64,000 nucleotides of DNA from Pectobacterium sp. PL152 (GTDB taxonomy: Bacteria; Pseudomonadota; Gammaproteobacteria; Enterobacterales; Enterobacteriaceae): positions 2,728,001-2,792,000 of the forward strand of contig CP091064.1 in the NCBI GenBank assembly GCA_021907015.1. The letters run 5' to 3'. The translations under genes and the position numbers were made by a program. Shown here one piece after another: positions 1 through 10,339 of the stretch (positions within the stretch are counted from its first letter, which is position 1; each line of letters starts with the position of its first letter). The notes beneath the pieces are model-generated. The model did not search any database, had not been told where the DNA came from, and worked only from the letters and a program-made list of their open reading frames with translations.

Positions 1-39
1 TTGCTGGATGCCACACGCCGTTTGTTAGCGGCTGAATAA
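1..39 (+). CDS. 3' end of an unidentified gene
   Basis: Thirteen in-frame codons ending in TAA at 37-39 read LLDATRRLLAAE. A strong terminator follows directly, which supports a real gene end rather than a chance stop. The fragment is too short to assign a family, and no function is proposed. Confidence 0.4.
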   Translation: MLDATRRLLAAE

Positions 40-61
40 GCACAAAAGTTGATGTTATTTT

Positions 62-92
62 GGGCTGGTCATCGCAGAGACCAGCCTTTATC
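62..92 (+). terminator. Intrinsic terminator after the partial first gene
   Basis: GGCTGGTC and GACCAGCC form a perfect 8-bp stem around an 8-nt loop, and the stem is followed by a short T-rich stretch. It separates the upstream gene from the phosphatase gene. Confidence 0.65.
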
Positions 93-188
93 CTAATCAC
101 TTGTTCTGGTTTATTGGGTTAACCTGCGACGCGCTCTGCGTGTGTAATACGGTTGCCTTGCTCGCCTTTCAACCTCGCAAGGAGATGT

Positions 189-971
189 ATGACCGAACCA
201 ACGTTGCTTCATCCCTCTTTATTACCGCTGGACGGCGGAATCAACTTCCGCGATTTAGGCGGCAACCGTGCTGCTGATGGGCGGCTTATCCGACACGGTA
301 AACTTTTTCGCTCCGGCTCGCTGGATCTGCTGAGTCAGGCTGACTGCGAACACCTTGCTGGCGTGTCGATTTCTCATGTGGTGGACTATCGTGATGCCGA
401 TGAAATTGCGCAGAAGCCCGATGTCTTGTGGACGGGGGCTAATTATCACGCTTACCCAGCCAACCCATTGCGTCACGAAGTGACGGCCAATCTGGACTCG
501 CTGGGCTCTGATGTGCTGGCGGCGTTTGATTCCCGGGCGTTTATGTTGGAGCTTTATCGCCGTTTGCCTTTCAATAATTCAGCTTATAAACAGCTGGTGT
601 CGCTGCTATTACGGCCAGATGAGGGCGGGTTGGTACAGCACTGCGCCGTGGGTAAAGATCGCACGGGTATCGGTTCGGCATTGGTGATGTTTGCGCTGGG
701 TGCGGATGAACAGACGGTAATGGAAGATTACCTGCTTACGGAAACAACGCTGACGCCATTTCGCCAGCAACTGTTGACGCATTTGTCGGCAACGCTGAAT
801 GAGAAAGCGCTGGGACAGTTCTCTTATGTGCTGTCGGTGCAGGAAGAGTTCATCGTGACGGCGTTGCAGGCTATCTACGAACGACACGGTTCGATCGATA
901 GCTGGCTTGAGGTGGAATACGGGCTGGATAATCGTGCGCGGAATTATTTGCAGGATAAATATCTGGCGTAA
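189..971 (+). CDS. Tyrosine-protein phosphatase-like protein (Y_phosphatase3 type)
   Basis: This 260-residue cytosolic protein belongs to the dual-specificity/tyrosine phosphatase superfamily. The signature HCAVGKDRTG gives the Cys-x5-Arg loop with nucleophile Cys152 and phosphate-binding Arg158. The N-terminal INFRDLGG stretch is typical of the bacterial family that includes IphP and Mycobacterium PtpB, which act on phosphotyrosine or phosphoinositides. No signal peptide is visible. An in-frame TTG lies at 153, but ATG 189 has AAGGAG about five bases upstream and is preferred. The gene is monocistronic between two terminators and converges on ppc. The physiological substrate cannot be told from the sequence. 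Confidence 0.85.
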   Translation: MTEPTLLHPSLLPLDGGINFRDLGGNRAADGRLIRHGKLFRSGSLDLLSQADCEHLAGVSISHVVDYRDADEIAQKPDVLWTGANYHAYPANPLRHEVTANLDSLGSDVLAAFDSRAFMLELYRRLPFNNSAYKQLVSLLLRPDEGGLVQHCAVGKDRTGIGSALVMFALGADEQTVMEDYLLTETTLTPFRQQLLTHLSATLNEKALGQFSYVLSVQEEFIVTALQAIYERHGSIDSWLEVEYGLDNRARNYLQDKYLA

Positions 972-983
972 GGTTTTGTTTTA

Positions 984-1012
984 GGCCGGTCAACTGACCG
1001 GCCTTTGTTTTG
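984..1012 (+). terminator. Terminator between the phosphatase gene and ppc
   Basis: GGCCGGTCAACTGACCGGCC is a near-perfect palindrome followed by a T-rich tail on the + strand. It sits between convergent genes. It clearly suits the phosphatase gene and may also stop ppc transcription. Confidence 0.7.
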
Positions 1013-1054
1013 TTGTGTATAGTTTTGCTGTGTGTAGCTTTGCTGTTTGGGTGA

Positions 1055-3694
1055 TTAACCCGTATTACGCATACCCGCTGCAACACCGGCGATGGTGACC
1101 ATCAGCGCCAGTTCCAGATCGGCATCCGGTTTTTCCTGCTGACGTGAACGGTGCAGCAACTCGGCCTGCAACACGTTCAGGGGATCGGTGTAGACGTTAC
1201 GCAAGGCGATCGACTCGGCGATCCACGGCAGATCCGCCATCAGGTGATCGTCGTTAGAGATCGCCAGCACGATGTTGATATCGGCGGCCAACTGATCGCG
1301 CAGCTGTTGCCCTAACGGCCATAGCTTCTCTTCGACCAGACGCTGATCGTAATACTCTGCCAGCCACAGGTCGGCTTTGGCGAATACCATCTCCAGCATA
1401 CCGATACGCGTTGAGAAGAACGGCCAGTCGCGGCACATCTCTTCCAGCTGTTCCTGTTTACCGTCATCCACCACTTTCTGCAACGCGGCACCCGCGCCGA
1501 GCCAGGCTGGCAGCATCAGACGGTTCTGCGTCCAGGCGAAAATCCATGGGATAGCACGCAGGCTTTCTACGCCGCCGTTCGGACGACGTTTGGCCGGACG
1601 TGAACCCAGCGGCAGTTTGCCCAGTTCCAGCTCCGGCGTTGCGGCGCGGAAATAAGGGACGAAATCCGGGTTCTCACGCACGTATCCACGGTACATATCA
1701 CAGGACACGCGGGACAGCTCATCCATCACCTCGTGCCATTCCTGTTTTGGTTCCGGCGGTGGCAGCAGGTTCGCTTCCAGAATCGCACCGGTATACAACG
1801 CCAGACTGCTGATGGTGACTTCCGGCAGGCCGTATTTAAAGCGGATCATCTCGCCCTGTTCGGTCACACGCAGGCCGCCTTTCAGGCTGCCCGGTGGTTG
1901 TGACAGCAGCGCAGCATGAGCTGGTGCGCCACCGCGACCGATGGAACCGCCGCGTCCGTGGAACAGCGTCAGTGCGATACCCGCTTTCTCACAGGTTTTG
2001 ATCAGCGCGTCCTGTGCACGGTACTGCGCCCAGGAGGCAGCCATCACGCCCGCGTCTTTCGCGGAGTCGGAATAGCCGATCATGACCATCTGCTTGCCCT
2101 GAATAAAGCCGCGATACCAGTCGATGCTCAGCAATTGCGTCATGACATCATCGGCGTTGTTCAGGTCGTCCAGTGTTTCAAACAGCGGCGCGACTGGCAG
2201 GGCAAACGGGCAGCCCGCCTCTTTGAGCAGCAGGTGAACGGCCAGCACGTCGGAAGGCGTGCGCGCCATTGAAATAACGTAAGCGGCGATAGAGCCCTGC
2301 GGCGCTTTGGCGATGACCCGACAGGTATCCAGCACTTCTTTGGTATCCGCACTGGGTTCCCAGTAACGTGGCAGAAGCGGGCGCTTGGAGCTCAGTTCAC
2401 GGATCAGGAAGGCTTGCTTGTCGGACTCTGACCAGCTTTCGTAGTCGCCCAGACCCAGATAACGGGTAATCTCAGCCAGCGCTTCGGTGTGGCGGGTGCT
2501 TTCCTGACGGACATCGATGCGGACCAAAGGCACGCCGAAGCAGCGCACGCGACGCAGCGTATCCAGCAGGCGACCATCGGCGATGATGCCCATGCCGCAG
2601 GATTTCAGCGATTGGTAGCAGGCGTGGAGCGGTTCCCAAAGCTGTTCGTTGGTAATCAGCAGGTCTTTGGGTGGCAGGCGTTCTTCGCCTGTCAGACGTG
2701 CTTCCAGATAGCTCAGCGTACTGCTCAGCTGTGAACGCAGTGATTTCATGATGGCGCGGTACGGTTCCTGAACCTCGCTACCACCGGCCAGCTCCAGCAG
2801 CTCCGGCGTACATTCGGACATCGACAGCTCGGAAACCAGCACCTGAATATCACGCAGGAACAGATCGGCGGCTTTCCAGCGGCTGAGTAACAGCACATGA
2901 CGAGTCACTTCTGCCGTCACGTTCGGGTTACCGTCACGGTCGCCGCCCATCCAGGAAGTAAAGCGCACCGGAACGGCGTCAACGGGCAGACGGTAGCCGA
3001 AAGCCTGCTCCAACTGCTCATCCAGCTCGCGTAAAAACGCGGGCACGCCTTCCCACAGGCTGTTTTCCACCACGGCGAAGCCCCATTTGGCTTCATCTAC
3101 CGGGGTAGGACGAATTTTACGGATTTCATCGGTGTGCCAGGACTGCGCGATCAGCTGGCGCAGACGACGCATGATCTGATTACGTTCATAATCAGCCAGG
3201 TCGTTATGGTCGAGCTGCTTGAGGCAGGTATTCACTTCCACCAGCTTGTGGATCAGCGTCCGGCGGGTAATTTCGGTCGGGTGTGCGGTCAGCACCAGTT
3301 CGATTGACAGTGACTCCACGGCATCGCGGATATCGCGTTCGGTCAGATCTTTGCTTTCCTTCAGGCGCTCAAAGGCGCTGGAAAGCTGTGCCGGGTTGCT
3401 CGCTGCCTCACCGTGCGGTGAAATCGTATGATATTGCTCAGCGGTATTGGTCAGGTTAAGGAACTGGCTGAATGCGCGGGCAACGGGCAACAGTTCATCG
3501 TTAGACAGGTTTTGCAGCGTGGTCAGCAACTCCTGACGATGTTTTTCATTACCTGCACGAGAAGACTTTGACAACTTGCGGATTGTTTCGACTTTATCAA
3601 GGATATTTTCACCCAGCGCTTCCTTGATGGTGTCGCCGAGCAGTTTGCCGAGCATACTGACGTTACTGCGCATTGCGGAATATTGTTCGTTCAT
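1055..3694 (-). CDS. ppc: Phosphoenolpyruvate carboxylase
   Basis: PEP carboxylase makes oxaloacetate from PEP and bicarbonate, replenishing the citric acid cycle. The 879-residue product is close to the 883 of E. coli. Visible signatures are the catalytic histidine motif VLTAHPTEI (around residue 135), the [12 protein letters not shown] loop in the second half, and the conserved C-terminal end AGMRNTG that forms part of the aspartate-inhibition region. The start is ATG at 3692-3694. The gene is monocistronic and converges on the phosphatase gene. In E. coli, ppc lies next to argE, as here apart from the inserted PTS/dehydratase locus. Known family regulation is by acetyl-CoA, fructose bisphosphate and aspartate. 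Confidence 0.98.
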   Translation of the reverse strand: MNEQYSAMRSNVSMLGKLLGDTIKEALGENILDKVETIRKLSKSSRAGNEKHRQELLTTLQNLSNDELLPVARAFSQFLNLTNTAEQYHTISPHGEAASNPAQLSSAFERLKESKDLTERDIRDAVESLSIELVLTAHPTEITRRTLIHKLVEVNTCLKQLDHNDLADYERNQIMRRLRQLIAQSWHTDEIRKIRPTPVDEAKWGFAVVENSLWEGVPAFLRELDEQLEQAFGYRLPVDAVPVRFTSWMGGDRDGNPNVTAEVTRHVLLLSRWKAADLFLRDIQVLVSELSMSECTPELLELAGGSEVQEPYRAIMKSLRSQLSSTLSYLEARLTGEERLPPKDLLITNEQLWEPLHACYQSLKSCGMGIIADGRLLDTLRRVRCFGVPLVRIDVRQESTRHTEALAEITRYLGLGDYESWSESDKQAFLIRELSSKRPLLPRYWEPSADTKEVLDTCRVIAKAPQGSIAAYVISMARTPSDVLAVHLLLKEAGCPFALPVAPLFETLDDLNNADDVMTQLLSIDWYRGFIQGKQMVMIGYSDSAKDAGVMAASWAQYRAQDALIKTCEKAGIALTLFHGRGGSIGRGGAPAHAALLSQPPGSLKGGLRVTEQGEMIRFKYGLPEVTISSLALYTGAILEANLLPPPEPKQEWHEVMDELSRVSCDMYRGYVRENPDFVPYFRAATPELELGKLPLGSRPAKRRPNGGVESLRAIPWIFAWTQNRLMLPAWLGAGAALQKVVDDGKQEQLEEMCRDWPFFSTRIGMLEMVFAKADLWLAEYYDQRLVEEKLWPLGQQLRDQLAADINIVLAISNDDHLMADLPWIAESIALRNVYTDPLNVLQAELLHRSRQQEKPDADLELALMVTIAGVAAGMRNTG

Positions 3695-3894
3695 AGTTAC
3701 CCTGACCCACCCCTACCATTTTTGTAAGTTTATTTCACTTGACATATTTTGACGCACTGCCTCCATCTAGCCACGATAAGGCGGGTTCGTCAATTGACGA
3801 TTCTTTCTTCTCCTTATTCTTTGTACTTGCATTGAGGCGGGCTTGGCAATTTGTGAAATTTAATTACAGGGGCGCGGATATTAGGCTAACTAAT

Positions 3895-4235
3895 ATACTC
3901 GTCATACTTCAAGTTGCATGTGCGTTGGCGACGTTACTCGACACACTAGCGTGTGTCTCACCCGTTGGGGCCGCTGCAAGCAGCGTTCAAATCTGCCTCT
4001 GGCAGATTTGTCAGTCACCCGAATCACTTACCTGAGTAAGCTCATCAGGATGAAATGAGAGACATCCTGTCTCTCACCGAAGGCCAGCCGTTGGCTGGTC
4101 AAATTCGTTCCCGACGAATTTGTCCTTCGCTTGCCGCGTTACGAGGCGCATAAATGAGCCTCACCCTGCGGGCCAACGCTTTGCGTTGTTCAAAACGCTA
4201 ACGTTTTGTCCTGAAACTCGAATTATTTAGAGTAT
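3895..4235. repeat. Hairpin-chain repeat element (MITE-like)
   Basis: The 583-bp gap between ppc and the PTS gene is mostly filled by this element. Its ends are imperfect inverted repeats: ATACTCGTCATACTTCAAG at the left, and the complement of the right end reads ATACTCTAAATAATTCGAG. Between them lie about ten consecutive short palindromes, for example 3940-3957 (7-bp arms), 3988-4010 (10-bp arms), 4057-4075 (8-bp arms), 4082-4100, 4101-4121 (8-bp arms), 4174-4188 and 4191-4208 (7-bp arms). No credible coding frame is present. The end motifs resemble dispersed repeats of Yersinia, Serratia and Pectobacterium, but I could not search for copies. No target-site duplication is obvious. Confidence 0.7.
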
Positions 4236-4277
4236 CGCGGAGGGGGATGGCGGGGCGCAACGGCCCCGCGAGTGCGG

Positions 4278-5650
4278 TTACGACTGTTTGGAAGCTCTGA
4301 CAACCAAGATGTAGGTCAGCGTGAAGGAAAGCACGATGGCGATGGCCATGCCGGAAACGGCGTAGCTAAAGTACGGGCCGATGTAGGCTGGCAGGCTGAA
4401 AATACTCGAGAGAATGTAGCCATACAGCCGGACACCGAAGTACGCGATAAAGGCCGAGGCGATGGAGCTGGCAATAGTCGCGGAGATAAACGCTTTTTTG
4501 TACTTGGTCAGTACGCCGAAGAGTGCAGGTTCGGTAATACCGAGCAGCGCAGACACCCCAGCAGACAGCACGACAGATTTGTCCTGACGGGTTTTGGCGT
4601 GGAAGTAGATGGCAAACGTGGAACCTGCAATCGCCATGTTAGCCATACACATCATTGGCATCAGCATATCAAAGCCCTGATTGCTGAAATTTTGCAGCGC
4701 AATGGGCGTCATCGCGTGATGCATGCCAGTCAGGATAGCGACAGGTCGAATCGCACCGACCACGAAACCAGCAAAAATAGACGACACATCGAACAGGCTC
4801 TGAATAAACAGCGCCAGCAGTTTACCGAGGTAGATCCCGAATGGCCCGATCACCGTGAGCGACACCAGTGCGGCGATAAACAGCGTCAGCGTTGGGGTAA
4901 ACACGGTTTTCAGCACCGAAGGCATGATGCGGTCGACCCAACGATGGATATAGCTCAGTGCCAGCACGGAGAAGATCACCGGGATGACGCTGGCGGCATA
5001 GTTGAACACCGGAATAGGTAGCACACCGATGAAGTAAAAGGCGCTGACCGCATTAGGGCTATTGCTGGCTAGTGCCTTCGCCGCTTCTATCAACGACGGG
5101 TACATCAGGCAGGCTGCAACGGCCGCTGCCAGATATTCGCTTGTTTTGAATATCCTGGCTGCGGAGATGGCGAGGAAGAAAGGTAAGAAATAGAACACAC
5201 CGCTGGCGATCAGATCGAGGACGATCACGGTATCGGTTTTGGCAGAGACCACTTTCAAGGCAATCAGCCCTGCCAGCAGCCCTTGATCATCCCTGCGCCA
5301 GCGATGGCGGGAACGATTGGGCCGAACACACCGGAAACCGTATCCATGAACAGCGAAATCAGCCCCTTCTTCTGCTTCTGCACGTCTGACTGCGATGTCG
5401 TTGTAGGCGAAAGCTGTGCGCTCAGCAGTTCGTAATACTCGTTGACCTGTGGCCCGATAATAATTTGAAATTGCTCACTTTGGTGTTGCGCACCTAATAT
5501 GCCGGGCAGATTTTTGATCGCCTCGGTTTGCACTTTACTTTCATCAATTAAATCAAACCGAAGCCGTGTCATACAGTGCCAGGCTTTATTAATGTTTTCG
5601 TTCCCGCCAACCAGTTTAATGATTGACTGAATAACATCATTTTTTCCCAT
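4278..5650 (-). CDS. PTS glucoside-type enzyme IIBC, broken by a one-base deletion
   Basis: A sugar phosphotransferase permease of the glucose/glucoside superfamily, membrane-bound, that phosphorylates its sugar during uptake. The N-terminal EIIB domain has the phosphocysteine motif HCMTRLRF (Cys26), followed by a EIIC membrane domain with many hydrophobic helices. No IIA domain is attached, so a separate IIA such as Crr is inferred. The frame breaks at 5280-5282, where CCC on the + strand should probably be CCCC. Restoring it gives GMIKGLLAGLIALKVV and a normal 457-residue protein. ATG 5650 has a GGGGG ribosome site; ATG 5668 is an alternative. The substrate is unknown; sucrose, trehalose, beta-glucoside or MurNAc transporters are relatives. 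Confidence 0.8.
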
Positions 5651-5743
5651 GGAATAAACCCCCAACATGACCTTATGTTATTTTTGGCCGAATTATTTCC
5701 TCAGATAGTAAAATCTTAAAAAATAAAAAACAAACCAATAAAA

Positions 5744-5759
5744 CATGAGATTCATCACA
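5744..5759. promoter_or_regulatory. Possible CRP site in the AT-rich PTS/dehydratase intergenic region
   Basis: The 322-bp region 5651-5972 between the divergent PTS and dehydratase genes is strongly AT-rich and holds no gene. CATGA-N6-TCACA at 5744-5759 matches one CRP half-site perfectly and the other at three of five bases. CRP control would fit sugar genes, but this is a weak call. Short ATTGGT and ACCAAA elements near 5801 and 5840 could be GntR half-sites; none is certain. Confidence 0.3.
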
Positions 5760-5972
5760 TGATTAGTCTATAAAGGGGTATTTATTACCATTATTCAATA
5801 ATTGGTCTGGTTTTTTTATCAATTCGATGGCTTTTTCAAACCAAAATAATTCTTTTAAAGAAGAGGTTTACAATAAAAGAAAAAATAAGTAGAAAACAAA
5901 AAAGAAACTGATTTTTAGACTGCATTTTTGCCGGCTAGCGCTATTCCGGAAAATGCGTCGGAGGATATTTTT

Positions 5973-7172
5973 GTGTTACCGACAATCATTACTGACATTG
6001 AATGTCTTGTTACCCGCCCTGACCGCCATAATTTAGTGACGGTGGTGGTTCGTACAGATAAAGGCGTCACGGGTTATGGCTGTGCGACCTTCCAGCAGCG
6101 CCCGCTGGCCGTAAAAGCGATGGTCGACGAGTACCTCAAACCGCTTTTAGTCGGAAGGGATGCTAACCATATCGAAGATCTGTGGCACATGATGATGGTT
6201 AACGCCTACTGGCGTAACGGGCCGGTGATCAACAATGCGGTGGCGGGCGTCGATATGGCGCTGTGGGACATCAAGGGCAAGCTGGCGGATATGCCGCTCT
6301 ATCACCTGTTTGGTGGGAAATCCCGCGATGCGATCGCGGCCTACAGTCATGCTGCCAGCGATACGCTGGATGGGCTGTATCAGGACGTGGAACGGCTGTA
6401 TGCGCAGGGTTACCGTCATATTCGCTGCCAGTTGGGGTTCTATGGTGGCAATCCTGACGAGCTGCACAGTACGCGCCAGCCAACGGAGGGAGCCTATTAC
6501 GATCAGGATCAGTACATGGCTAACACGATCGCCATGTTCCGTGCGCTGCGCGAGAAATATGGCGATCGCTTCCACATTCTGCATGATGTCCATGAGCGCC
6601 TGTTCCCGAATCAGGCCGTGCAGTTCGCCAAAGCAGTAGAAGCCTATCGTCCCTATTTCATCGAAGATATTTTGCCGCCTGCGCAAAACGAGTGGCTGGC
6701 GCAGATCCGCAGCCAGAGCGCGGTGCCGCTGGCGACTGGGGAGCTATTTAATAATCCTGCCGAGTGGCAGAATCTGGTGATTAACCGACAGATTGATTTC
6801 ATTCGCTGCCATGTCTCACAGATTGGCGGGATTACACCTGCGCTGAAGCTAGGTGCGTTCTGTCAGAACTTTGGCGTTCGGCTGGCGTGGCATTGCCCAC
6901 CGGATATGACGCCTATCGGCGCGGCGGTCAACATTCACCTCAATATCCATCTGCACAATGCCGCCATTCAGGAGTTTGTCGCTTACCCGGAAAATACCCG
7001 CAAGGTCTTCCCGCAGGCGGTAGAACCGGAGAATGGCTATCTGTATCCGATTGAGCGCCCCGGAATTGGTGTCGGGATCGATCTGGACGTGGCGCGGCAG
7101 TTCCCCGTCGTCTATCGTCCGCACGAATGGACGCAGAGCCGCCTGCCTGATGGCACGATGCATACGCCCTAA
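5973..7172 (+). CDS. RspA/ManD-like sugar-acid dehydratase (enolase superfamily)
   Basis: Member of the mandelate racemase/enolase superfamily, D-mannonate/D-gluconate dehydratase (ManD, also called RspA) group. Metal ligands are visible at Asp205 (HDVHERL), Glu231 (FIEDILPP) and Glu257 (TGELFNN); His207, His307 (WHCPPD) and Glu334 complete the expected active site. The reaction would be dehydration of a C6 sugar acid to a 2-keto-3-deoxy acid. GTG 5973 is chosen because GGAGGA lies eight bases upstream and the family begins just here; an upstream TTG at 5928 adds non-conserved residues. The length is 399, close to 404 for RspA. It is divergent from the PTS gene and convergent with the GntR gene. 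Some ManD-group members have very low activity, so the substrate is open. Confidence 0.85.
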   Translation: MLPTIITDIECLVTRPDRHNLVTVVVRTDKGVTGYGCATFQQRPLAVKAMVDEYLKPLLVGRDANHIEDLWHMMMVNAYWRNGPVINNAVAGVDMALWDIKGKLADMPLYHLFGGKSRDAIAAYSHAASDTLDGLYQDVERLYAQGYRHIRCQLGFYGGNPDELHSTRQPTEGAYYDQDQYMANTIAMFRALREKYGDRFHILHDVHERLFPNQAVQFAKAVEAYRPYFIEDILPPAQNEWLAQIRSQSAVPLATGELFNNPAEWQNLVINRQIDFIRCHVSQIGGITPALKLGAFCQNFGVRLAWHCPPDMTPIGAAVNIHLNIHLHNAAIQEFVAYPENTRKVFPQAVEPENGYLYPIERPGIGVGIDLDVARQFPVVYRPHEWTQSRLPDGTMHTP

Positions 7173-7175
7173 GCG

Positions 7176-7889
7176 TTACGGCGACTGGCGGAAGGTGAGG
7201 TTATCGAGGTTTAAGGGGATAACGTAGGTACAGGTGTAGTTGATGTCGATGATATCGCTCGATTCGTACACGCGACCGCCCTGTAAAATGCCGCGATTGA
7301 GAATATGCATCGCGGCCGTGCCTTTCTTGCAGTCCAGCAGCTCAGCCTGAGCTTTGGTGACGTTCACTGCCTGATAATGTGTCAGGTAGTGTGAAATCGC
7401 ATAGCCCTTGCTGAGCACATACTGCTGAATAGAACCTTCAATAATCTTCTGATTCATCTCTGGGAAATCTGCGGCTGGCATTTTCGATATTTCGATCTGC
7501 ACCTTACGGTTATCGACATAACGTAATCGACTGAATTCCCAGATAAACTCTTTATCACTGATAGCAAATACCTGCTGCTCCTCTCGGTTCGGCAGGCGCT
7601 TATGTAGACTAAGCAAGCGGGATGAAATCTGATTAAATTTCTTTTCGGTAATCGAGTTGTACACCAACGGGTTGCTGCGTACGCCCTGATTAATGAAGTT
7701 ACCTGAGCCTTGCACCATATGGATCGCACCAATACTGGCGAGCTTTTCCAGCGCCTGGCGGATAGTGAAGCGTGACACACCGTATTCCTCCGCCAACTGA
7801 CGTTCCGGCGGCAGCTTTTCCGGCAGTGGGTCGGTGTGCTGATAGATTTTGCTCAGTAAATCCTGCGCGATGAAATCTTTCTTTTTCAT
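7176..7889 (-). CDS. GntR/HutC-family transcriptional regulator
   Basis: A 237-residue repressor-type protein. The N-terminal winged helix (residues about 5-70) includes PPERQLAEEYGVSRFTIRQA and the wing GSGNFI. The C-terminal UTRA effector domain is of the kind that binds phosphosugars or small metabolites. ATG 7889 is taken; an in-frame TTG at 7901 would add four residues. The stop is only three bases from the convergent dehydratase stop, so it probably controls the neighbouring dehydratase and PTS genes. That target assignment is inferred from position. No effector can be named. Confidence 0.88.
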   Translation of the reverse strand: MKKKDFIAQDLLSKIYQHTDPLPEKLPPERQLAEEYGVSRFTIRQALEKLASIGAIHMVQGSGNFINQGVRSNPLVYNSITEKKFNQISSRLLSLHKRLPNREEQQVFAISDKEFIWEFSRLRYVDNRKVQIEISKMPAADFPEMNQKIIEGSIQQYVLSKGYAISHYLTHYQAVNVTKAQAELLDCKKGTAAMHILNRGILQGGRVYESSDIIDINYTCTYVIPLNLDNLTFRQSP

Positions 7890-7943
7890 GGACGGTCTCA
7901 AAATAGCCCTGCCAGCGTAGCTGACAAGGCCGTTTGCGTTGGA

Positions 7944-9095
7944 TCAGTGATGGCAGAAGTGGTGAATCACCTGCGAAATCAGCTCCCGCGTTGGTTTGAT
8001 AAACTTGGTATCAATGTATTCATCCGGCTGGTGCGCCTGTTCGATCGATCCCGGCCCCAGAACCAGCGTCGGGCACAGCGTCTGAATAAACGGCGCTTCG
8101 GTGCAGTAGTTCACGATTTCCGTTTTCGTTCCCAGCAGGTTCTCCACGACCGATACCAGACGGTGATCGGGCGGGCATTCATAGCCGGGAATCGGCGGGT
8201 GCAGTTCGCTAATGGTCAACCGACCCGGCCAGCGCTGGCTGACGGGCTCAAGTGCTTCTGACAGCAGTCCGTCCAGGTCGTTAAGCGTGATGCCCGGCAG
8301 CGGACGGATATCCATATGCAGTTCACAGCAGCCGCAGATGCGGTTAGCAGCATCGCCGCCGTGAATGTGGCCGAGATTCATGGTGGGGTGAGGAATGTGG
8401 AAAATCGGGTTGTGATAGCGTTCCTGTAGGGTGTTGCGCAGCACCAGCAGGTGGGAAATTGCCTCATGCATCAGCTCAATCGCGTTTACGCCGCGTGAAG
8501 GATCGCTGGAATGGCCGGACTGTCCCTGAATACGGATCGCGTTGGACATATGGCCTTTGTGCGCCCGCACTGGCTGCAACGAGGTCGGTTCGCCGATGAT
8601 GGCGCAGTCCGGGCGAATCTGCGTAGATTCGGAGAAATATTTGGCGCCGGCCATCGTCGTTTCTTCATCCGCTGTCGCCAAAATATAGAGTGGCTTTGTC
8701 AGCTTGGTTGGATCGATATCGCGTAACGCATCCAGAATAAAGGCAAAGAACCCTTTCATATCCGCGGTGCCCAGACCGTACAGCTTATTGTCGTGTTCGG
8801 TCAGCGTGAAAGGGTCGCGCGTCCAGCGGCCGTCGTCGAACGGGACGGTATCGGTATGTCCCGCCAACAATAAACCGCCTTTTCCTTCACCAATCCGCGC
8901 GAGCATATTAAATTTATTGAGGGTGCCGGGAACCGGTTGGACTTCAACATGGAAGCCGAGATCGCCGAACCAGCCTGCCAGCAGGTTGATTAACGTCTGA
9001 TTACTTTGATCGAGCGCGCTGTCGGTGGCACTGATGGACGGTGTAGCGATTAGTGCCCGATATAGCTCAATAAAAGGGGGTAAATTCATCTTCAC
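7944..9095 (-). CDS. argE: N-acetylornithine deacetylase
   Basis: Cytosolic zinc-dependent M20 peptidase-family enzyme that removes acetate from N2-acetylornithine to give ornithine. Metal-site motifs are visible: GHTDTVPFD (around residue 78), GTADMKG (around 110), the catalytic DEET (around 143) and QAHQPDEY near the C-terminus. The product is 383 residues, the same as in E. coli. The GTG start at 9095 aligns exactly with the E. coli N-terminus and has AGAGG nine bases upstream; an ATG two codons in is possible. It is transcribed divergently from argCBH and shares its ArgR-controlled region. Confidence 0.97.
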   Translation of the reverse strand: MKMNLPPFIELYRALIATPSISATDSALDQSNQTLINLLAGWFGDLGFHVEVQPVPGTLNKFNMLARIGEGKGGLLLAGHTDTVPFDDGRWTRDPFTLTEHDNKLYGLGTADMKGFFAFILDALRDIDPTKLTKPLYILATADEETTMAGAKYFSESTQIRPDCAIIGEPTSLQPVRAHKGHMSNAIRIQGQSGHSSDPSRGVNAIELMHEAISHLLVLRNTLQERYHNPIFHIPHPTMNLGHIHGGDAANRICGCCELHMDIRPLPGITLNDLDGLLSEALEPVSQRWPGRLTISELHPPIPGYECPPDHRLVSVVENLLGTKTEIVNYCTEAPFIQTLCPTLVLGPGSIEQAHQPDEYIDTKFIKPTRELISQVIHHFCHH

Positions 9096-9120
9096 TGTTG
9101 ACAGCCTCTGGTTAGGATAG

Positions 9121-9159
9121 TATCAATATTCATGCATTTATTGTGAATAAAAATACAAT
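9121..9159. promoter_or_regulatory. Pair of ARG boxes in the argE-argC operator
   Basis: Two 18-bp imperfect palindromes, 9121-9138 (TATCAATATTCATGCATT) and 9142-9159 (TGTGAATAAAAATACAAT), match the ARG-box pattern TGAATAATTATTCA and sit three bases apart, the spacing usual for one ArgR hexamer. They lie in the 202-bp divergent region and resemble the E. coli argECBH operator nearly base for base. Arginine-dependent repression of both directions is inferred. Confidence 0.88.
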
Positions 9160-9297
9160 AACGCGCGGTGAAAGGAAACCCAAAGGTACGGCGATGGCTA
9201 TTCGTCACTTTCACTGAGCTTCGCGGGTGAACAGCGTACCGACGCTGGTGAGCCCTGTTACCTGTTCCATAGATAAGTAAGAAGGTATACGGATCCC

Positions 9298-10302
9298 ATG
9301 CTGAATACGCTGATTGTTGGTGCAAGTGGTTATACCGGCGCGGAGCTTGCGCTCTACCTGAACCGTCACCCACAGATGAACATAACCGCTTTGATGGTTT
9401 CTGCGCAAAGTGTCGATGCAGGAAAATTGATTTCTGATTTACATCCGCAGCTCAAAGGTATCATTGATGTGCCGGTAAAACCGCTGACCGATGCTGAAGA
9501 AGCAGCGAAAGGCGTGGATGTCGTTTTTCTGGCGACCGACCACAAAGTCAGCCACGATCTGGCCCCGGTTTTTCTGGCGGCAGGCTGCACCGTTTTTGAT
9601 TTGTCCGGCGCGTTTCGCGTACAGGATGCCGAATTTTATCGTCGCTACTATGGCTTTGAGCATCAGCACCCTGACTGGCTGGCAAAAGCGGTTTATGGGC
9701 TGGCTGAATGGCGTGCTGAAAGCGTAAAACAGGCACAGCTGATTGCCGTGCCGGGCTGTTATCCAACGGCCGCGCAGCTGGCGCTGAAGCCGTTGCTGGA
9801 CGCACAACTGCTGAACCCGGCGCAGTGGCCGGTGATTAACGCGGTGAGCGGCGTGAGCGGGGCGGGACGTAAAGCGTCGATGACCAACAGCTTCTGCGAA
9901 GTCAGCTTTCAACCGTACGGTATTTTCAACCACCGCCATGGGCCTGAAATTTCAACGCACCTCGGCACGCCAGTGATCTTCACGCCGCATTTGGGCAACT
10001 TCGCTCGCGGTATTCTGGAAACCATCACCTGCCGTCTGCAACCGGGCGTTACGCAGCAGGATGTCGCCGAAGCCTACCACAATGCCTATCACGATAAGCC
10101 ACTGGTACGTCTGTATGATAAGGGCGTTCCGGCGCTGAAATCCGTTGTCGGCCTGCCGTTCTGCGATATCGGTTTCTCCGTTGACGGTGAGCACCTGATC
10201 GTCGTGGCGACCGAAGATAACCTGCTGAAAGGTGCTGCGGCACAGGCTGTGCAATGCATGAACATTCGTTTTGGTTTCCCTGAAACCCAATCGTTAATTT
10301 AA
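9298..10302 (+). CDS. argC: N-acetyl-gamma-glutamyl-phosphate reductase
   Basis: Third step of arginine synthesis: NADPH-dependent reduction of N-acetylglutamyl phosphate to the semialdehyde. The 334-residue protein begins with a Rossmann motif GASGYTGAE (residues 8-16) and carries the active-site cysteine Cys154 in [10 protein letters not shown], plus the conserved HRHGPEI segment (around residue 216). It is first in the argCBH operon, 37 bp ahead of argB, directly downstream of the ARG boxes. Confidence 0.98.
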   Translation: MLNTLIVGASGYTGAELALYLNRHPQMNITALMVSAQSVDAGKLISDLHPQLKGIIDVPVKPLTDAEEAAKGVDVVFLATDHKVSHDLAPVFLAAGCTVFDLSGAFRVQDAEFYRRYYGFEHQHPDWLAKAVYGLAEWRAESVKQAQLIAVPGCYPTAAQLALKPLLDAQLLNPAQWPVINAVSGVSGAGRKASMTNSFCEVSFQPYGIFNHRHGPEISTHLGTPVIFTPHLGNFARGILETITCRLQPGVTQQDVAEAYHNAYHDKPLVRLYDKGVPALKSVVGLPFCDIGFSVDGEHLIVVATEDNLLKGAAAQAVQCMNIRFGFPETQSLI

Positions 10303-10339
10303 TGACTACTGGTCCCGACATTTCGAGGCGTGAAGCATA

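Noticed and set aside
3739..4035. A 98-codon open frame on the + strand
   Set aside because: Its second half is the translation of the hairpin repeat and the first half has no family resemblance or clear ribosome site.
4272..5021. A long + strand frame of 249 codons
   Set aside because: It lies antisense to the PTS IIC domain, whose hydrophobic helices are clearly coding. The product is a shadow rich in His, Arg and Gln.
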